Positions 16,190 through 25,312 of a stretch of DNA of 64,000 bases are shown one piece after another (within the stretch, counting starts at the first letter, position 1; each line of letters begins with the position of its first letter). The translations under genes and the position numbers were made by a program. Under the pieces are notes generated by a model. That model worked only from the letters and a program-made list of their open reading frames with translations. It had not been told where the DNA came from and did no database searches. The stretch comes from Bacillus subtilis (GTDB lineage Bacteria > Bacillota > Bacilli > Bacillales > Bacillaceae_C). Location: the NCBI RefSeq assembly GCF_008764245.1, contig NZ_VTQV01000013.1, forward strand, positions 25,264-89,263, written 5' to 3'.

Positions 16190-16852
16190 TTAAACTGACT
16201 TTTTCGTAATATCATCCATAAGTGTCCTTAACGATTGTCCACCCATCGATTCAATCCTTGCATCAAACTCTTGGAATTCAAGGTCTTTTGTCACTGGATT
16301 GGGGACAATGATACAATTCATACCTGCTCTTTTCGCGGCTAGAGAGCCATTCAGCGAATCTTCAAAGGCAATCGCCTCTTCCGGTTTTACCCCCAACGCT
16401 TCGACCGCCTTTACATAAAGTTCCGGGTCTGGTTTAATCCTCGTTACCTGATCTCTCGTTTGAATCGTCTCAAAAAACTTAAGTAGATCATATTTCTCAA
16501 GAAAAGGCTTCACCCAGCTTTCACTTGAACTTGTCGCTAATCCAATGCGCAGGTTTAACTCCTTTGCTTCGTCTAAAAATTCCCTTACCCCTTCACGAAG
16601 AACGATCGTGGCCATTTTTTCTTTATGAAGCGTTAAAGCAGCCGCATTTATCGCTTCTATCTCTTCACTTCCTTGTAATTGTTCCTCCATATATTGGTAA
16701 AAGGCAGCATCATCTGTACCAATAATTTGTGCAAAAATGGGCAAAGGCAACTCCACTTCATAACCAGCGAGCACCTCTTTATAACACTCGTACCAAGCTG
16801 TTTCTGTATCTAAAATTAAACCATCAAAATCGAAGACCACTGCTTTAATCAT
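16190..16852 (-). CDS. yhcW: HAD-superfamily phosphatase (YhcW-like)
   Basis: 220-residue HAD subfamily IA (beta-phosphoglucomutase-like) hydrolase. Motif I VVFDFDGLILDTE holds the nucleophile Asp near residue 8; motif II is LATSSSE near 104; the motif III Lys is in RIKPDPELYV near 142; motif IV is AFEDSLNGSLAA near 168. It has a helical cap at about 15-85. It closely resembles B. subtilis YhcW in length and sequence. The substrate is unknown. It overlaps the helicase gene by 8 bases and precedes pabB by 20, so it probably shares their transcript. Confidence 0.88.
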   Translation of the reverse strand: MIKAVVFDFDGLILDTETAWYECYKEVLAGYEVELPLPIFAQIIGTDDAAFYQYMEEQLQGSEEIEAINAAALTLHKEKMATIVLREGVREFLDEAKELNLRIGLATSSSESWVKPFLEKYDLLKFFETIQTRDQVTRIKPDPELYVKAVEALGVKPEEAIAFEDSLNGSLAAKRAGMNCIIVPNPVTKDLEFQEFDARIESMGGQSLRTLMDDITKKSV

Positions 16853-18011
16853 TTTTCTTCTTTCCTTTCTTTTTATGTTGGGTTGTTTCGACGAAATTTC
16901 CTTTATAGATACGCCTCAACTGGATGGGTAGCTTAAGCTTTTTGGCAAACTTTTTAAGTTCTCTTTCTTGCCTTGGGGTAACAAATGAAACGACCGTGCC
17001 CATCTTTCCCATGCGGCCGGTTCTACCAGAGCGATGAATGTATTGATCCAAATCAATCGGAAAATCATAATGGATCACATGAGTAAGTCCCTCTATATCA
17101 AGGCCCCTTGCCGCAATATCAGTGGCCAACAATAAAGTGATTTCTCCTTTACGCAAGGAGGTTAAGGCTTGTTCTCTTTCCCTTTTATTCAAATCACTAT
17201 GAAGCAGGCCGACAGGGACTTTTTCATATTTTAATTTTTCATAGAGTACATTCATATTTCCCCGATCACGGACAAACACAAGAGCTTTCACTTTTTTCAT
17301 AGCGGCTATTTTTTGCAATAATTTAGCACGGTCCCGCGGCTCGCATAATAAATACAGATGGTCTGTGCGATCAACCGTTTGTGATTGTATTTGCTCAACC
17401 GTAAAGAATTTAGGTGCTCTCCCTGTCATCGCTTTTATTTGATCTGGCTCTTTAATGGATGTAGCTGAAAATAATAATAATTGCCGATCATTCATGGTGG
17501 ACTTCACAATCGTCCGGACTGTATTCAAGTGCTCCTCATTTAAAAGCTGATCCCCCTCATCAAGGACAATCGATTGCACCTCGTGCATTTTTAGCTTTTT
17601 TAATTTGATTAACTCTAAAATTCGTCCAGGTGAACCGACGACAATCTGGGGGCGTGTTTTTAATTTTTCCAGTTGTCGCTTGATGTTCGCCCCACCGACA
17701 AAGGACGCCGTTCTGATATTTGTACCATTCGTCCACTTCTGCACTTCTTGGTAAATTTGCATGACTAATTCTCGTGATGGTGCTAAAATAACCGTTTGAA
17801 TAGATGAGTTTTCTTCATCAATCTTCTCGATCAGTGGTAAAAGATAGGCAAGCGTTTTTCCAGTTCCTGTTGGAGATTTTGCGATTATATCTTCTCGATC
17901 CAGAACCGCATTGAGTACAGCTTCTTGTACGTCTGTTGGATGTGTAAATCCAGATTGTTTCCAGATCGTTTGTGTATTGGGATTAAAATTCGATAAAAAT
18001 GTTTTTTTCAT
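16845..18011 (-). CDS. yfmL: DEAD-box RNA helicase, YfmL-like
   Basis: 388-residue ATP-dependent RNA helicase. Motifs in order: Q motif around GFTHPTDVQEAVL, motif I SPTGTGKT (about 46), Ia APSRELVMQ, Ib GSPGRILEL, motif II read as LDEGDQLL (DEGD instead of DEAD), III FSAT, IV VFVRD, V ATDIAARGLDIE and VI HRSGRTGRMGK. The C-terminus is short and Lys-rich (KKKGKKKND), likely contacting RNA. Sequence and length match B. subtilis YfmL, which takes part in 50S ribosome assembly and cold adaptation and has DETD in motif II. It is the first gene of the helicase-HAD-pabBAC unit. Confidence 0.85.
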   Translation of the reverse strand: MKKTFLSNFNPNTQTIWKQSGFTHPTDVQEAVLNAVLDREDIIAKSPTGTGKTLAYLLPLIEKIDEENSSIQTVILAPSRELVMQIYQEVQKWTNGTNIRTASFVGGANIKRQLEKLKTRPQIVVGSPGRILELIKLKKLKMHEVQSIVLDEGDQLLNEEHLNTVRTIVKSTMNDRQLLLFSATSIKEPDQIKAMTGRAPKFFTVEQIQSQTVDRTDHLYLLCEPRDRAKLLQKIAAMKKVKALVFVRDRGNMNVLYEKLKYEKVPVGLLHSDLNKREREQALTSLRKGEITLLLATDIAARGLDIEGLTHVIHYDFPIDLDQYIHRSGRTGRMGKMGTVVSFVTPRQERELKKFAKKLKLPIQLRRIYKGNFVETTQHKKKGKKKND

Positions 18012-18079
18012 CGGGGCGATTACTCCTTTTTATTCACAAGTTCATGCCTCTTATCATACTACATTTAGGAAAATACATT

Positions 18080-18112
18080 AAGAAAAGCTGCCAACTTTGG
18101 CAGCTTTTCTTA
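18080..18112 (-). terminator. Terminator of the soluble chemoreceptor gene
   Basis: AAGAAAAGCTGCCAA/TTGGCAGCTTTTCTT stem immediately after the MCP stop. It separates it from the helicase operon downstream. Confidence 0.8.
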
Positions 18113-19051
18113 ATTTTGTAATTGTTGTATCCCATTTTCTAAGCGTTCATCAACGATTTTAGCATCTTCGATATGTTCAATAATCGTTTCATGCGCATGA
18201 ACAAAAAGTGTTTGCGCTTCTTCTAACTCATTCCGAACAGAATCTGCGAATTGCTTTTGTTCCTCTATCATTTTCTCTATTGCCCCAATATCTAATTGGC
18301 TCTCTTTAATAATGTCCATCATCTCTTCTACATTTTGTGCGGCTTTTTCACTCATAAGTATTCCTTTTTCAATCAGTTCTGAACTCTTTTTTGTCGCCTG
18401 CAAAGCATTATCGATTTCTACTTGCAGGGCATTTGTCAAAGATTGAATATTGGCTGTGCTGTCGGCCGTACTTTCGGCTAATTTCCGGACTTCTTGGGCC
18501 ACAACCGCGAATCCCTTGCCAGATTCTCCTGCTCTTGCCGCTTCAATCGAGGCATTTAAAGCAAGTAAATTGGTTTGGGAGGCGATATCCTCAATCACAC
18601 CGACAATCGATTGAATTTCTACAGATCTTTCACTTAGATGACTCATATTTTCTTCAGAGGATTCAATTTCTTTCCCTAATTCTTGAATGATCTGCGCTGT
18701 ACTTTTTACATTTTCAGCGTTTTGTTGAGACCGTTCTACCTTCCTTACTGAAAAGTTTTTTAAAGACATTCCTTTTTCGTAAAGATGGTTTGATTTTTGC
18801 GCTGATTGTTCACTAATCTCATACACATTGCTAAATCTATTCTCTATTCGCGAGATAACCTCTTCCAATCGACCATGTTGAGAATTTACTTTTTCATGCT
18901 GCGAAATGGCTGCTTGCAACTCATTCTTTATGTTCAAAAACCATTCTCGGTCTTGTTCTTCTTTCACTTCATAGGACTTTTTTAATTGATCCATTTCCTC
19001 AAGTAATGCATTCATTTGTTGTTGTTCTCTCTTTTTTGCCATAAACATCAT
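18110..19051 (-). CDS. Soluble methyl-accepting chemotaxis protein
   Basis: 313 residues without any membrane segment or recognisable sensor domain. An N-terminal coiled coil (about 5-75) leads into a signalling domain whose hairpin tip [32 protein letters not shown] with QEVRKLAE (about 163-200) is the universal MCP contact for CheA/CheW. It would form a cytoplasmic trimer-of-dimers receptor for an internal signal, as with YfmS-type receptors of B. subtilis, though I do not claim orthology. GGGGGAAG lies 5 bases before the first of two close ATGs. Monocistronic, with its own terminator. Confidence 0.88.
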   Translation of the reverse strand: MMFMAKKREQQQMNALLEEMDQLKKSYEVKEEQDREWFLNIKNELQAAISQHEKVNSQHGRLEEVISRIENRFSNVYEISEQSAQKSNHLYEKGMSLKNFSVRKVERSQQNAENVKSTAQIIQELGKEIESSEENMSHLSERSVEIQSIVGVIEDIASQTNLLALNASIEAARAGESGKGFAVVAQEVRKLAESTADSTANIQSLTNALQVEIDNALQATKKSSELIEKGILMSEKAAQNVEEMMDIIKESQLDIGAIEKMIEEQKQFADSVRNELEEAQTLFVHAHETIIEHIEDAKIVDERLENGIQQLQN

Positions 19052-19194
19052 TCTTCCCCCACATGACCTTTTTACTAAATCATAGCATAATTACCTTTTT
19101 TTGTAACCATTAGTTCCAAAGTTTTATTTCTTTTTACGAAAATGCACATATCTTTAGACCTAGTTGTTTTAATTTGTAAATGGGTGACTCATAA

Positions 19195-19230
19195 AAAAAT
19201 CAAGCTCCCTTCATGAATGGGAGCTTGATT
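19195..19230 (-). terminator. Terminator of the histidine operon
   Basis: AATCAAGCTCCC...GGGAGCTTGATT stem overlapping the end of hisI; T run on the minus strand. Confidence 0.85.
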
Positions 19231-19881
19231 TCACCAATTTTCTATTTCTGTTCGTTCTTTCTTCGCATTTCCTTTTTTATGCGATCTTTTTTCAAGTTCG
19301 GCTTCTACCTCTTCCAAGGGGACTCCCTGGTCCGCTAATATGACTAGGCAATGATAGAGTAGATCACTACACTCATTAACAATCTCATCCTTATCTTGAT
19401 TTTTAGCGGCGATAATAACTTCGCCCGCTTCTTCAATCAATTTTTTCGCGATCTTATCTGTTCCTTTTTCGAAAAGGTAAGTTGTATAAGAACCGGCCAC
19501 AGGCTCCGTTTTCCGCTCTTGAATTTCATTCATCAAACGGGCATAGATTGTTTGTTCCGAGGACCGCGTCTGTTCTCCCTCGATGGAATGAAAGAAGCAA
19601 GATTTCTCGCCTGTATGGCAAGCAGGTCCTAGGGGGTCGACTCGAATTAGGAGCGTATCCTGATCACAATCAAGCTGAACGGATTTGACCAGTTGGCGAT
19701 TCCCTGATGTTGCTCCTTTATGCCAATATTCTTTACGTGAACGGGAATAAAACCATGTTTCCTTCGTTTCAAGCGTCCGTTCATACGCTGTTTCATCCAT
19801 ATATGCAAGCATAAGCACATCATCGGTTTGATCATCAACGATAACAGCCGGGATGAGACCTTTAGAAAAATCAGGCTTCAT
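19231..19881 (-). CDS. hisI: Bifunctional phosphoribosyl-AMP cyclohydrolase / phosphoribosyl-ATP pyrophosphatase
   Basis: 216-residue HisI-HisE fusion covering steps 2 and 3 of histidine synthesis. The cyclohydrolase domain (about 1-105) has the Zn/Mg sites in [17 protein letters not shown] and [13 protein letters not shown]. The pyrophosphohydrolase domain (about 115-205) has the MazG-like helices with [16 protein letters not shown] and [16 protein letters not shown]. Its start overlaps the end of hisF by 11 bases. It is the last gene of the operon; terminator directly after. Confidence 0.95.
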   Translation of the reverse strand: MKPDFSKGLIPAVIVDDQTDDVLMLAYMDETAYERTLETKETWFYSRSRKEYWHKGATSGNRQLVKSVQLDCDQDTLLIRVDPLGPACHTGEKSCFFHSIEGEQTRSSEQTIYARLMNEIQERKTEPVAGSYTTYLFEKGTDKIAKKLIEEAGEVIIAAKNQDKDEIVNECSDLLYHCLVILADQGVPLEEVEAELEKRSHKKGNAKKERTEIENW

Positions 19882-20632
19882 TCATATTCACTCCTTGGTC
19901 AAGACAAAGCTGTTTTACGGCCTGAATACTCGTCGTGTTTTCATGAAAAATGGATGCGGCTAAGGCAGCAGCTACATTGGTCTGTTCAAATACCTCGACA
20001 ATATGTTCGGCATTCCCACATCCTCCCGAAGCAATAACAGGAATGGAAACCGCCTCAACAATCGCTTTCGTTAGTTCAAGATCATATCCATCTTTTACAC
20101 CATCGCGGTCCACACTTGTTAGTAAAATCGATCCAGCGCCAAGTTGTTCTAATTTTTTCGACCAACCGATCACATCCAAACCTGTATCCTTTTGTCCTCC
20201 ATGTGTCATGACATGCCAAGTCCCATCTGAAGCAAGCTTAGCATCGACCGCCGCCACAATGGAGTCTGAACCAAATTTTTTCGTAGCTTCTGCAATGAAA
20301 TTAGGATTTTGTACGGCGGCAGAATTAATTCCTACCTTGTTAGCCCCAGCACTCAGAATCCTCTCAACATCTTCCATTGATTTGATTCCACCACCAACGG
20401 TAAATGGAACTGTCGCTTTTTCGGCTACTTTTTTAACCATATCAACTAGAGTATCACGCTCTTCGGTGGTCGCCGAAATATCAAGAAATACGAGCTCATC
20501 TGCGCCATCCCGGCAATAAGCTTCAGCCATTTCAACAGGGTCTCCCATTTCCCGAAGCCCTTCAAAGTGGACACCTTTCACGACCTTCCCATCTTTGAAA
20601 TCTAAACAAGGTATAATTTTCTTTGCTGACAT
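19871..20632 (-). CDS. hisF: Imidazole glycerol phosphate synthase cyclase subunit HisF
   Basis: 253-residue (beta-alpha)8 barrel that turns PRFAR and ammonia into imidazole glycerol phosphate and AICAR. Catalytic Asp11 ([11 protein letters not shown]) and Asp130 (AAVDAK) are present. Its normal partner HisH is absent from this operon. Positions known from Thermotoga HisF to matter for the HisH interface and ammonia gate differ: residue 5 is Lys (usually Arg), residue 98 is Asn (usually Asp, GADKVSIN against GANKVGIN here), and the Glu of GAGEILL is Ser (GAGSILL). Glu46 and Lys99 are kept. Its ribosome site lies in the end of hisA. Confidence 0.93.
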   Translation of the reverse strand: MSAKKIIPCLDFKDGKVVKGVHFEGLREMGDPVEMAEAYCRDGADELVFLDISATTEERDTLVDMVKKVAEKATVPFTVGGGIKSMEDVERILSAGANKVGINSAAVQNPNFIAEATKKFGSDSIVAAVDAKLASDGTWHVMTHGGQKDTGLDVIGWSKKLEQLGAGSILLTSVDRDGVKDGYDLELTKAIVEAVSIPVIASGGCGNAEHIVEVFEQTNVAAALAASIFHENTTSIQAVKQLCLDQGVNMNEA

Positions 20633-20638
20633 ATTTGT

Positions 20639-21334
20639 TCAACCCCTTAATTTGATTGTGCCTTCGTACATCGCTTTCCCAACAATTGCTTCCTGGATGC
20701 CAATTTCAGCAATCGCCTCTAAATCGGTTTGGTTGCGAATTCCCCCTGAGGCAACGATGTCACAGCTTACAGCCTCATGGATTTTCCGCAATTGTTCAAG
20801 GTTCGGCCCTTGCATCGTTCCATCCTTGGAAATATCTGTAAAGACAATCCTCCTTACACCTAACTGTTCCATTTTTTGAGCAAACTCGATATAATCGACC
20901 TCGGTTTCTGTTTCCCAACCTCTTGTCGCCACTTTTTCATCGCGTGCATCAATGCCGATCACAATATGCTCTTGATAATCTTCTAGAGCTGCTTTTAGAA
21001 ATGCCTCATCCTCAAGTGCGGCCGTTCCAATTACAATCCTAGATACTCCTGCTTCAATATAAGCTTTAATTGTTTCTAGCGTCCGAATTCCGCCGCCTAC
21101 TTGAATTGGAACAGAGCTGGACTTAGCTAGCTTTGAAATCAAATCGAGTTGTTCCGGTTCCCCAGATCGTGCCCCATCTAAGTCGACAATATGGATAATC
21201 TTCGCTCCATCCTCTATAAAAGTATGTAACTGAGATTCTGGAGCACTCCCTACTTGCGTTGTTTGTTTAAAATCTCCTTGATAAAGTCTCACACATTGTC
21301 CGTTAATGAGATCCATTGCTGGTAAAATAATCAT
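20639..21334 (-). CDS. hisA: ProFAR isomerase HisA
   Basis: 231-residue (beta-alpha)8 isomerase opening the ribose ring of ProFAR. The catalytic Asp8 is in MIILPAMDLINGQCVRLYQG and the second Asp in IVIGIDARDEKVATRGW (about 128); the phosphate-binding loops VGGGIRT and ASGGIRN are intact. It is some 8-14 residues shorter than common HisA, ending right after VGKAMYEGTIKLRG, so the last helix is trimmed. AAGGGGGC precedes the ATG. Upstream, instead of hisH, there is a 123-base gap filled by a dispersed repeat. Confidence 0.93.
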   Translation of the reverse strand: MIILPAMDLINGQCVRLYQGDFKQTTQVGSAPESQLHTFIEDGAKIIHIVDLDGARSGEPEQLDLISKLAKSSSVPIQVGGGIRTLETIKAYIEAGVSRIVIGTAALEDEAFLKAALEDYQEHIVIGIDARDEKVATRGWETETEVDYIEFAQKMEQLGVRRIVFTDISKDGTMQGPNLEQLRKIHEAVSCDIVASGGIRNQTDLEAIAEIGIQEAIVGKAMYEGTIKLRG

Positions 21335-21351
21335 TTTTTTGCCCCCTTATA

Positions 21352-21453
21352 GTCTAGCGACGTACAAACTTGGATAATAAGGTAGAACGAAGGATAAACG
21401 GCTAAGTTCGCCACGTCCCCATGTCTTTAACCGTTTTGACCAACATCCTGTCG
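21352..21453 (+). repeat. Dispersed intergenic repeat, copy 5 (family A), in place of hisH
   Basis: Contains TCTAGCGACGTACAAACTTG, AAGGATAAACGGCTAAG and ACCGTTTTGACCAACATCC with TGTCGGCCC. It fills the hisB-hisA gap (21335-21457), where Bacillaceae his operons normally carry hisH (about 630 bases). No remnant of the hisH reading frame is visible. Confidence 0.75.
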
Positions 21454-21457
21454 GCCC

Positions 21458-22045
21458 TTATTCAAGCAATCCCTTCGTTGAAATAACCCCTTTGATATTT
21501 GGATCAATCCGTACCGCTTCAGCTAATGCTCGACCTAATGCTTTAAAAAGCGCCTCAATTTTATGATGGGTATTTTCTCCATACAGAATGCGCGCATGTA
21601 GGGTAATCCCTGCGTTGAAGGCAAAGGCGCGGAAAAATTCCTTCACTAATTCTGTGTCAAAATTCCCTAAAGATGGAGTAGTAAAATCGCCTTCGAAATG
21701 AAGATACGGGCGTCCACTAATGTCCAATGAAACAAAACCTAATGCTTCATCCATTGGAACATAGGATGTTCCATAGCGGACTATCCCTACCTTATCCCCT
21801 AACGCTTCTCGTACAGCTTTCCCTAACACAATCCCTGTATCTTCAACAGTATGGTGACTATCAATATGTAAATCACCTTCAACTTTTACGGTTAATCCAA
21901 TCCGCCCATGTCGAGCAAAGGCTTCAAGCATATGGTCAAAAAAACCTACACCTGTTTCAATCTCCACGAGACTTGGATCATCTAAACGACATTCCAGCGC
22001 AATTTTTGTTTCCTTTGTTTCTCTTTGATTAGAAGCTGTTCTCAT
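21458..22045 (-). CDS. hisB: Imidazoleglycerol-phosphate dehydratase HisB
   Basis: 195-residue manganese enzyme for step 6 of histidine synthesis. It has the two duplicated metal motifs: [13 protein letters not shown] with [13 protein letters not shown], and [18 protein letters not shown] with [14 protein letters not shown]. The upstream in-frame GTG at 22054 directly abuts the AGGAG ribosome site; the ATG at 22045, 8 bases after it, is the likelier start. It is the monofunctional form (no phosphatase domain). The stop is followed by the repeat that replaces hisH. Confidence 0.95.
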   Translation of the reverse strand: MRTASNQRETKETKIALECRLDDPSLVEIETGVGFFDHMLEAFARHGRIGLTVKVEGDLHIDSHHTVEDTGIVLGKAVREALGDKVGIVRYGTSYVPMDEALGFVSLDISGRPYLHFEGDFTTPSLGNFDTELVKEFFRAFAFNAGITLHARILYGENTHHKIEALFKALGRALAEAVRIDPNIKGVISTKGLLE

Positions 22046-22060
22046 CTTTCTCACTCCTGC

Positions 22061-23350
22061 TTATTCACTAATATCATTCATACGGATGGCAACAGCACGG
22101 CCGTGGCCAGCAAGTTCTTCTTTTTCTGCAATACGTTCAATATACGGGGCAGCATGTTGTAAAGCTTGTTCTGAGTAATAGACGTAAGTCGTTTTTTTCA
22201 TAAAGTCGTCTGCAGACAATCCGGATGAAAATCTAGCTGTCCCTGATGTAGGCAAAACGTGATTCGGTCCAGCAAAATAATCACCAACTGATTCTGGGGT
22301 ATGATGACCAATAAATACAGAACCAGCATTTTTCACCTTCCCTAAATAAGAGAGGGCGTTGGCTATTTGAATTTCTAGATGCTCAGGCGCCAATTGATTC
22401 ACAAGATTAAAAGCTGCGTCGACCGATTCCACTAAAATCGCTCCACCTTCGTTTTTTAACGAGGTTTCTGCAATCTCTCTCCTTGGTAAACTTGCACATT
22501 GTTTTTTCAATTCTACTATTGTCTCATTTAAAAGCTGTTCTGAAGTCGTAAATAAAAACGCACGGGCTTTTTCGTCATGCTCCGCTTGGGCAATTAAATC
22601 TGCCGCAACAAATTTGGGGCGCGCGGTTTCGTCCGCAATGACCGCGACCTCTGAAGGACCGGCAATCATATCAATGCCCACATCGCCAAACACGAGTGAT
22701 TTCGCAGCAGCCACATATTCATTTCCTGGCCCAACAATTTTATCGACGGGCTCGATACTTTCTGTCCCATAGGCCAATGCGGCAATCGCTTGGGCACCGC
22801 CTACTTTATAAATGGTTTGTACCCCGGCTATATCTGCTGCAACAGATAATATAGGCGCAATTTTACCTGCTTTTGCTGGAGTAACCATAACGAGTTGAGA
22901 TACTCCCGCTAACACAGCTGGTATAGCATTCATTAGAACACTGGATGGATAGCATGCCTTTCCACCTGGAACATAAATACCGACGCGCTCAATCGGGCGA
23001 AATAACTGTCCTGAAATCACTTCCTCTGTGACTTCCATCATCCGCGATTGTTGGAGTTGTTTGGAATGAAAAGAACGGATATTTTTCGCGGCCTTCTGTA
23101 GAGCTTCTACAACATCTGTGGGAACTTCTTCCCATGCTGCTTTTCGTTCTTCCTTTGTCACAACAAGATTTTTTGGTGCTCCCCCATCAAATTTTTCCAT
23201 ATATCCCTGTAAAGCGATATCGCCATTCTGACGTACATTTTCAATAATCGATTGAACGGTTTTTACTGTCGACTCCGCAAACGGCTGTTTTTTTGTTTTT
23301 TTAGAAATAAATCGCTTTGTAAATTCTTTTGGAGAATAAACCGAAATCAT
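22061..23350 (-). CDS. hisD: Histidinol dehydrogenase HisD
   Basis: 429-residue Zn-dependent enzyme oxidising histidinol to histidine in two NAD-linked steps. Family signatures: VGIYVPGGKACYPSSVLMNAIPA (about 120), GPGNEYVAAAKSLVFG, DMIAGPSEVAVIADE with the substrate-site Ser, and the Zn-site pair QAEHDEKA and LAPEHLEIQ, then GPNHVLPTSGTARF with the catalytic-region His and the late HGRA. The start overlaps the hisG stop by 4 bases (ATGA). Confidence 0.96.
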   Translation of the reverse strand: MISVYSPKEFTKRFISKKTKKQPFAESTVKTVQSIIENVRQNGDIALQGYMEKFDGGAPKNLVVTKEERKAAWEEVPTDVVEALQKAAKNIRSFHSKQLQQSRMMEVTEEVISGQLFRPIERVGIYVPGGKACYPSSVLMNAIPAVLAGVSQLVMVTPAKAGKIAPILSVAADIAGVQTIYKVGGAQAIAALAYGTESIEPVDKIVGPGNEYVAAAKSLVFGDVGIDMIAGPSEVAVIADETARPKFVAADLIAQAEHDEKARAFLFTTSEQLLNETIVELKKQCASLPRREIAETSLKNEGGAILVESVDAAFNLVNQLAPEHLEIQIANALSYLGKVKNAGSVFIGHHTPESVGDYFAGPNHVLPTSGTARFSSGLSADDFMKKTTYVYYSEQALQHAAPYIERIAEKEELAGHGRAVAIRMNDISE

Positions 23351-23970
23351 TTGACAACCTCCTCAAGCCGAAAGGCCTCGATAAAAGGGTAAAGAATCGC
23401 CTTTTTTAATTTCAATGAATTGCGATTGGCAATGCAACGGGCAGAAATCGAGAACATCTCTTCTTTTACAACCAAGCCGTTTTCCTTTAATGTATTACCT
23501 GTTTCCACGATATCGACAATATCATCAGCAAGACCTAAAAGAGGAGCCAATTCAACAGAACCTTCCAATTTCACAATATCAACAGATTTACCCTGTTTTC
23601 GAAAATAGTTTGTTGTAATATTTGGATATTTCGTTGCAATTTTTTGCTTCCCTAATGGCTTATTTGAATCAGGTTCTCCAGCAACAGCAAAACGGCATTG
23701 GCCAAACGGAAGGGGAAGTAAATCAAAAACGTCAGGCTGGACCTCTAGTAAAATATCCTCCCCCACGATACCAAGGTCCGCGATCCCATGTTCAACATAT
23801 GTGGCAACATCGATGCCTTTGGCAAAAAAGGCGAAAAATTGCTCCGTTTCCACCTGAAGCTTTCTGCCTTTATCAAGTAAAGGGGCGACATCAAATCCGC
23901 GGTCATCAAGAAAATGGATAAACTGCTTCTCTACCCTCCCCTTTGTTAAAGCGACAATCGGTTTCGTCAT
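23347..23970 (-). CDS. hisG: ATP phosphoribosyltransferase catalytic subunit, short form
   Basis: 207-residue short-form HisG, the first and feedback-controlled step of the pathway. It lacks the C-terminal regulatory domain and needs HisZ, which is encoded just upstream with a 4-base overlap. Signatures: IVALTKGRV at the N-terminus, VEHGIADLGIVGEDIL (about 60-75), IATKYPNITTNYF and DDIVDIVETGNTLKENGL, the PRPP-binding segment (about 150). Confidence 0.95.
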   Translation of the reverse strand: MTKPIVALTKGRVEKQFIHFLDDRGFDVAPLLDKGRKLQVETEQFFAFFAKGIDVATYVEHGIADLGIVGEDILLEVQPDVFDLLPLPFGQCRFAVAGEPDSNKPLGKQKIATKYPNITTNYFRKQGKSVDIVKLEGSVELAPLLGLADDIVDIVETGNTLKENGLVVKEEMFSISARCIANRNSLKLKKAILYPFIEAFRLEEVVK

Positions 23971-25091
23971 CTTTCCAACACCTCAATCTTCCCATCTTTT
24001 TCAACGATTTCTAACATGACATCATATTGAATATGTGCCAATGGTTCCGTTTGAATATCCACAATTGCGTCCTTATATTTCGTTCGCAATTGCTCTGCGT
24101 ACACGAAAGTGTCTTCGGAAGCAATGACGCAAATATGAGTGAAATCATTCGTTTCTTCAACATGTTCTGCTAATACATCGACATCAAAAGCGAGGCCAAC
24201 AGCGGAATTTCGTTCTCCGAATTGTTCATATAGCCGGTCATACCTTCCTCCTGAGAAACAATCCGCTCCCGTTTCTTTTAAGAACCCTCTAAACATCGTA
24301 CCCGAATAATAAGGAAGATTTTTCACTCGCCCTAGGTCAATTAAGATTTCCTGACTGCCTGAAGCTTCTACGATTCTCGCAAGCTTTTTCAAGTGGGCTA
24401 ATATCTCCAACAAATCTGTTCGCTCTTTCCAACGTTCTTCGTATTCTGATAAAATATCTAAAGAGCCAAATGCATCAACTAGGGAGGCTAATTCTATTGC
24501 ACTTTGTTGGTTTTTACCGTTTAGAGCAATTTGATAAACTTCATCCTTTTTCTTATCATGCATCGCCTGCCTTAATCGTTTTTCATCTACTTGAGACAAA
24601 GTTAATGGCCTGACTAAACTTTCAAAAATTTCTGTGTGCCCTAATTCAATGAGACAATCTCCCATCTTTAGCTCTTTCAATAAAGAGCTAGCCATTAATA
24701 AACTTTCTCCCTCCCCCATTAATGGGGGGTAATGAAGGATTTCCACACCAATTTGATGCGATTCTATCCCAGGGATCGATTGTTTAAAAACAGAACCTAT
24801 GTATCCCCATTTTTGTGGGTTTTTTGCTTGGGTTGACAAGGCGCGCGCAATCGATGTTGTCCAATCAGGACGTAATACCTCAATTTCACCTTCCGGATTA
24901 AACCATTTCATCATATCTTGCAATTTCATATCCACATACTGATTCGTAAAAGTAGAGGCATACTCAACAACGGGTGTTGAAATGAGAGTATACCCTCTCA
25001 TTGTCATGACTTTTCTGAATACTTCCATAACATGAAAGCGATGATCAATCGAAGCCCCCATTTCATCTCTGCTGCCTGCTGGCAAAAACAT
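23967..25091 (-). CDS. hisZ: ATP phosphoribosyltransferase regulatory subunit HisZ
   Basis: 374-residue HisRS-like paralogue without aminoacylation activity that forms the HisG2-HisZ type octamer and confers histidine feedback. It begins MFLPAGSRDEMGASIDHRF; class II synthetase-like motifs are degenerate (STPVVEYASTF; VLRPDWTTSIARA, corresponding to motif 2; SGGRYDRLYEQFG, corresponding to motif 3). It is the first gene of the operon, 70 bases after the promoter at 25161-25189. No T-box is visible in the short leader. Confidence 0.93.
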   Translation of the reverse strand: MFLPAGSRDEMGASIDHRFHVMEVFRKVMTMRGYTLISTPVVEYASTFTNQYVDMKLQDMMKWFNPEGEIEVLRPDWTTSIARALSTQAKNPQKWGYIGSVFKQSIPGIESHQIGVEILHYPPLMGEGESLLMASSLLKELKMGDCLIELGHTEIFESLVRPLTLSQVDEKRLRQAMHDKKKDEVYQIALNGKNQQSAIELASLVDAFGSLDILSEYEERWKERTDLLEILAHLKKLARIVEASGSQEILIDLGRVKNLPYYSGTMFRGFLKETGADCFSGGRYDRLYEQFGERNSAVGLAFDVDVLAEHVEETNDFTHICVIASEDTFVYAEQLRTKYKDAIVDIQTEPLAHIQYDVMLEIVEKDGKIEVLER

Positions 25092-25160
25092 ATAAACTCA
25101 CATCCTGTTTCTTTATCTCGTTATCACTCTATTGAACTAAAGGATTTTTTGGTTTCTTAT

Positions 25161-25189
25161 ACTGTATCATACTAGCGAAATGGCGTCAA
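25161..25189 (-). promoter_or_regulatory. Promoter of the his operon
   Basis: Minus strand TTGACG (25189-25184), 17-base spacer, TACAGT (25166-25161). The leader to hisZ is about 65 bases with no attenuator hairpin. Confidence 0.7.
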
Positions 25190-25206
25190 TGGGAAACAAA
25201 AAAACA

Positions 25207-25235
25207 AAGACATCTTCCCAAATTTGAGAAGATGC
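25207..25235 (-). terminator. Terminator downstream of the binding-protein gene
   Basis: GCATCTTC...GAAGATG stem, followed on the minus strand by TCTTTGTTTTTTT. It closes the unit 25313-26650. Confidence 0.8.
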
Positions 25236-25312
25236 TCTAATTTTTAACCCTAATAACTTGCATTTGCTCCAATGTTTCATGCAGCTCTTGTAATTCTCCC
25301 TTTAGAACCAGA

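Noticed and set aside
25092..25312. T-box or attenuator before hisZ
   Set aside because: The leader is only about 65 bases and contains neither a T-box motif nor a terminator before the gene.
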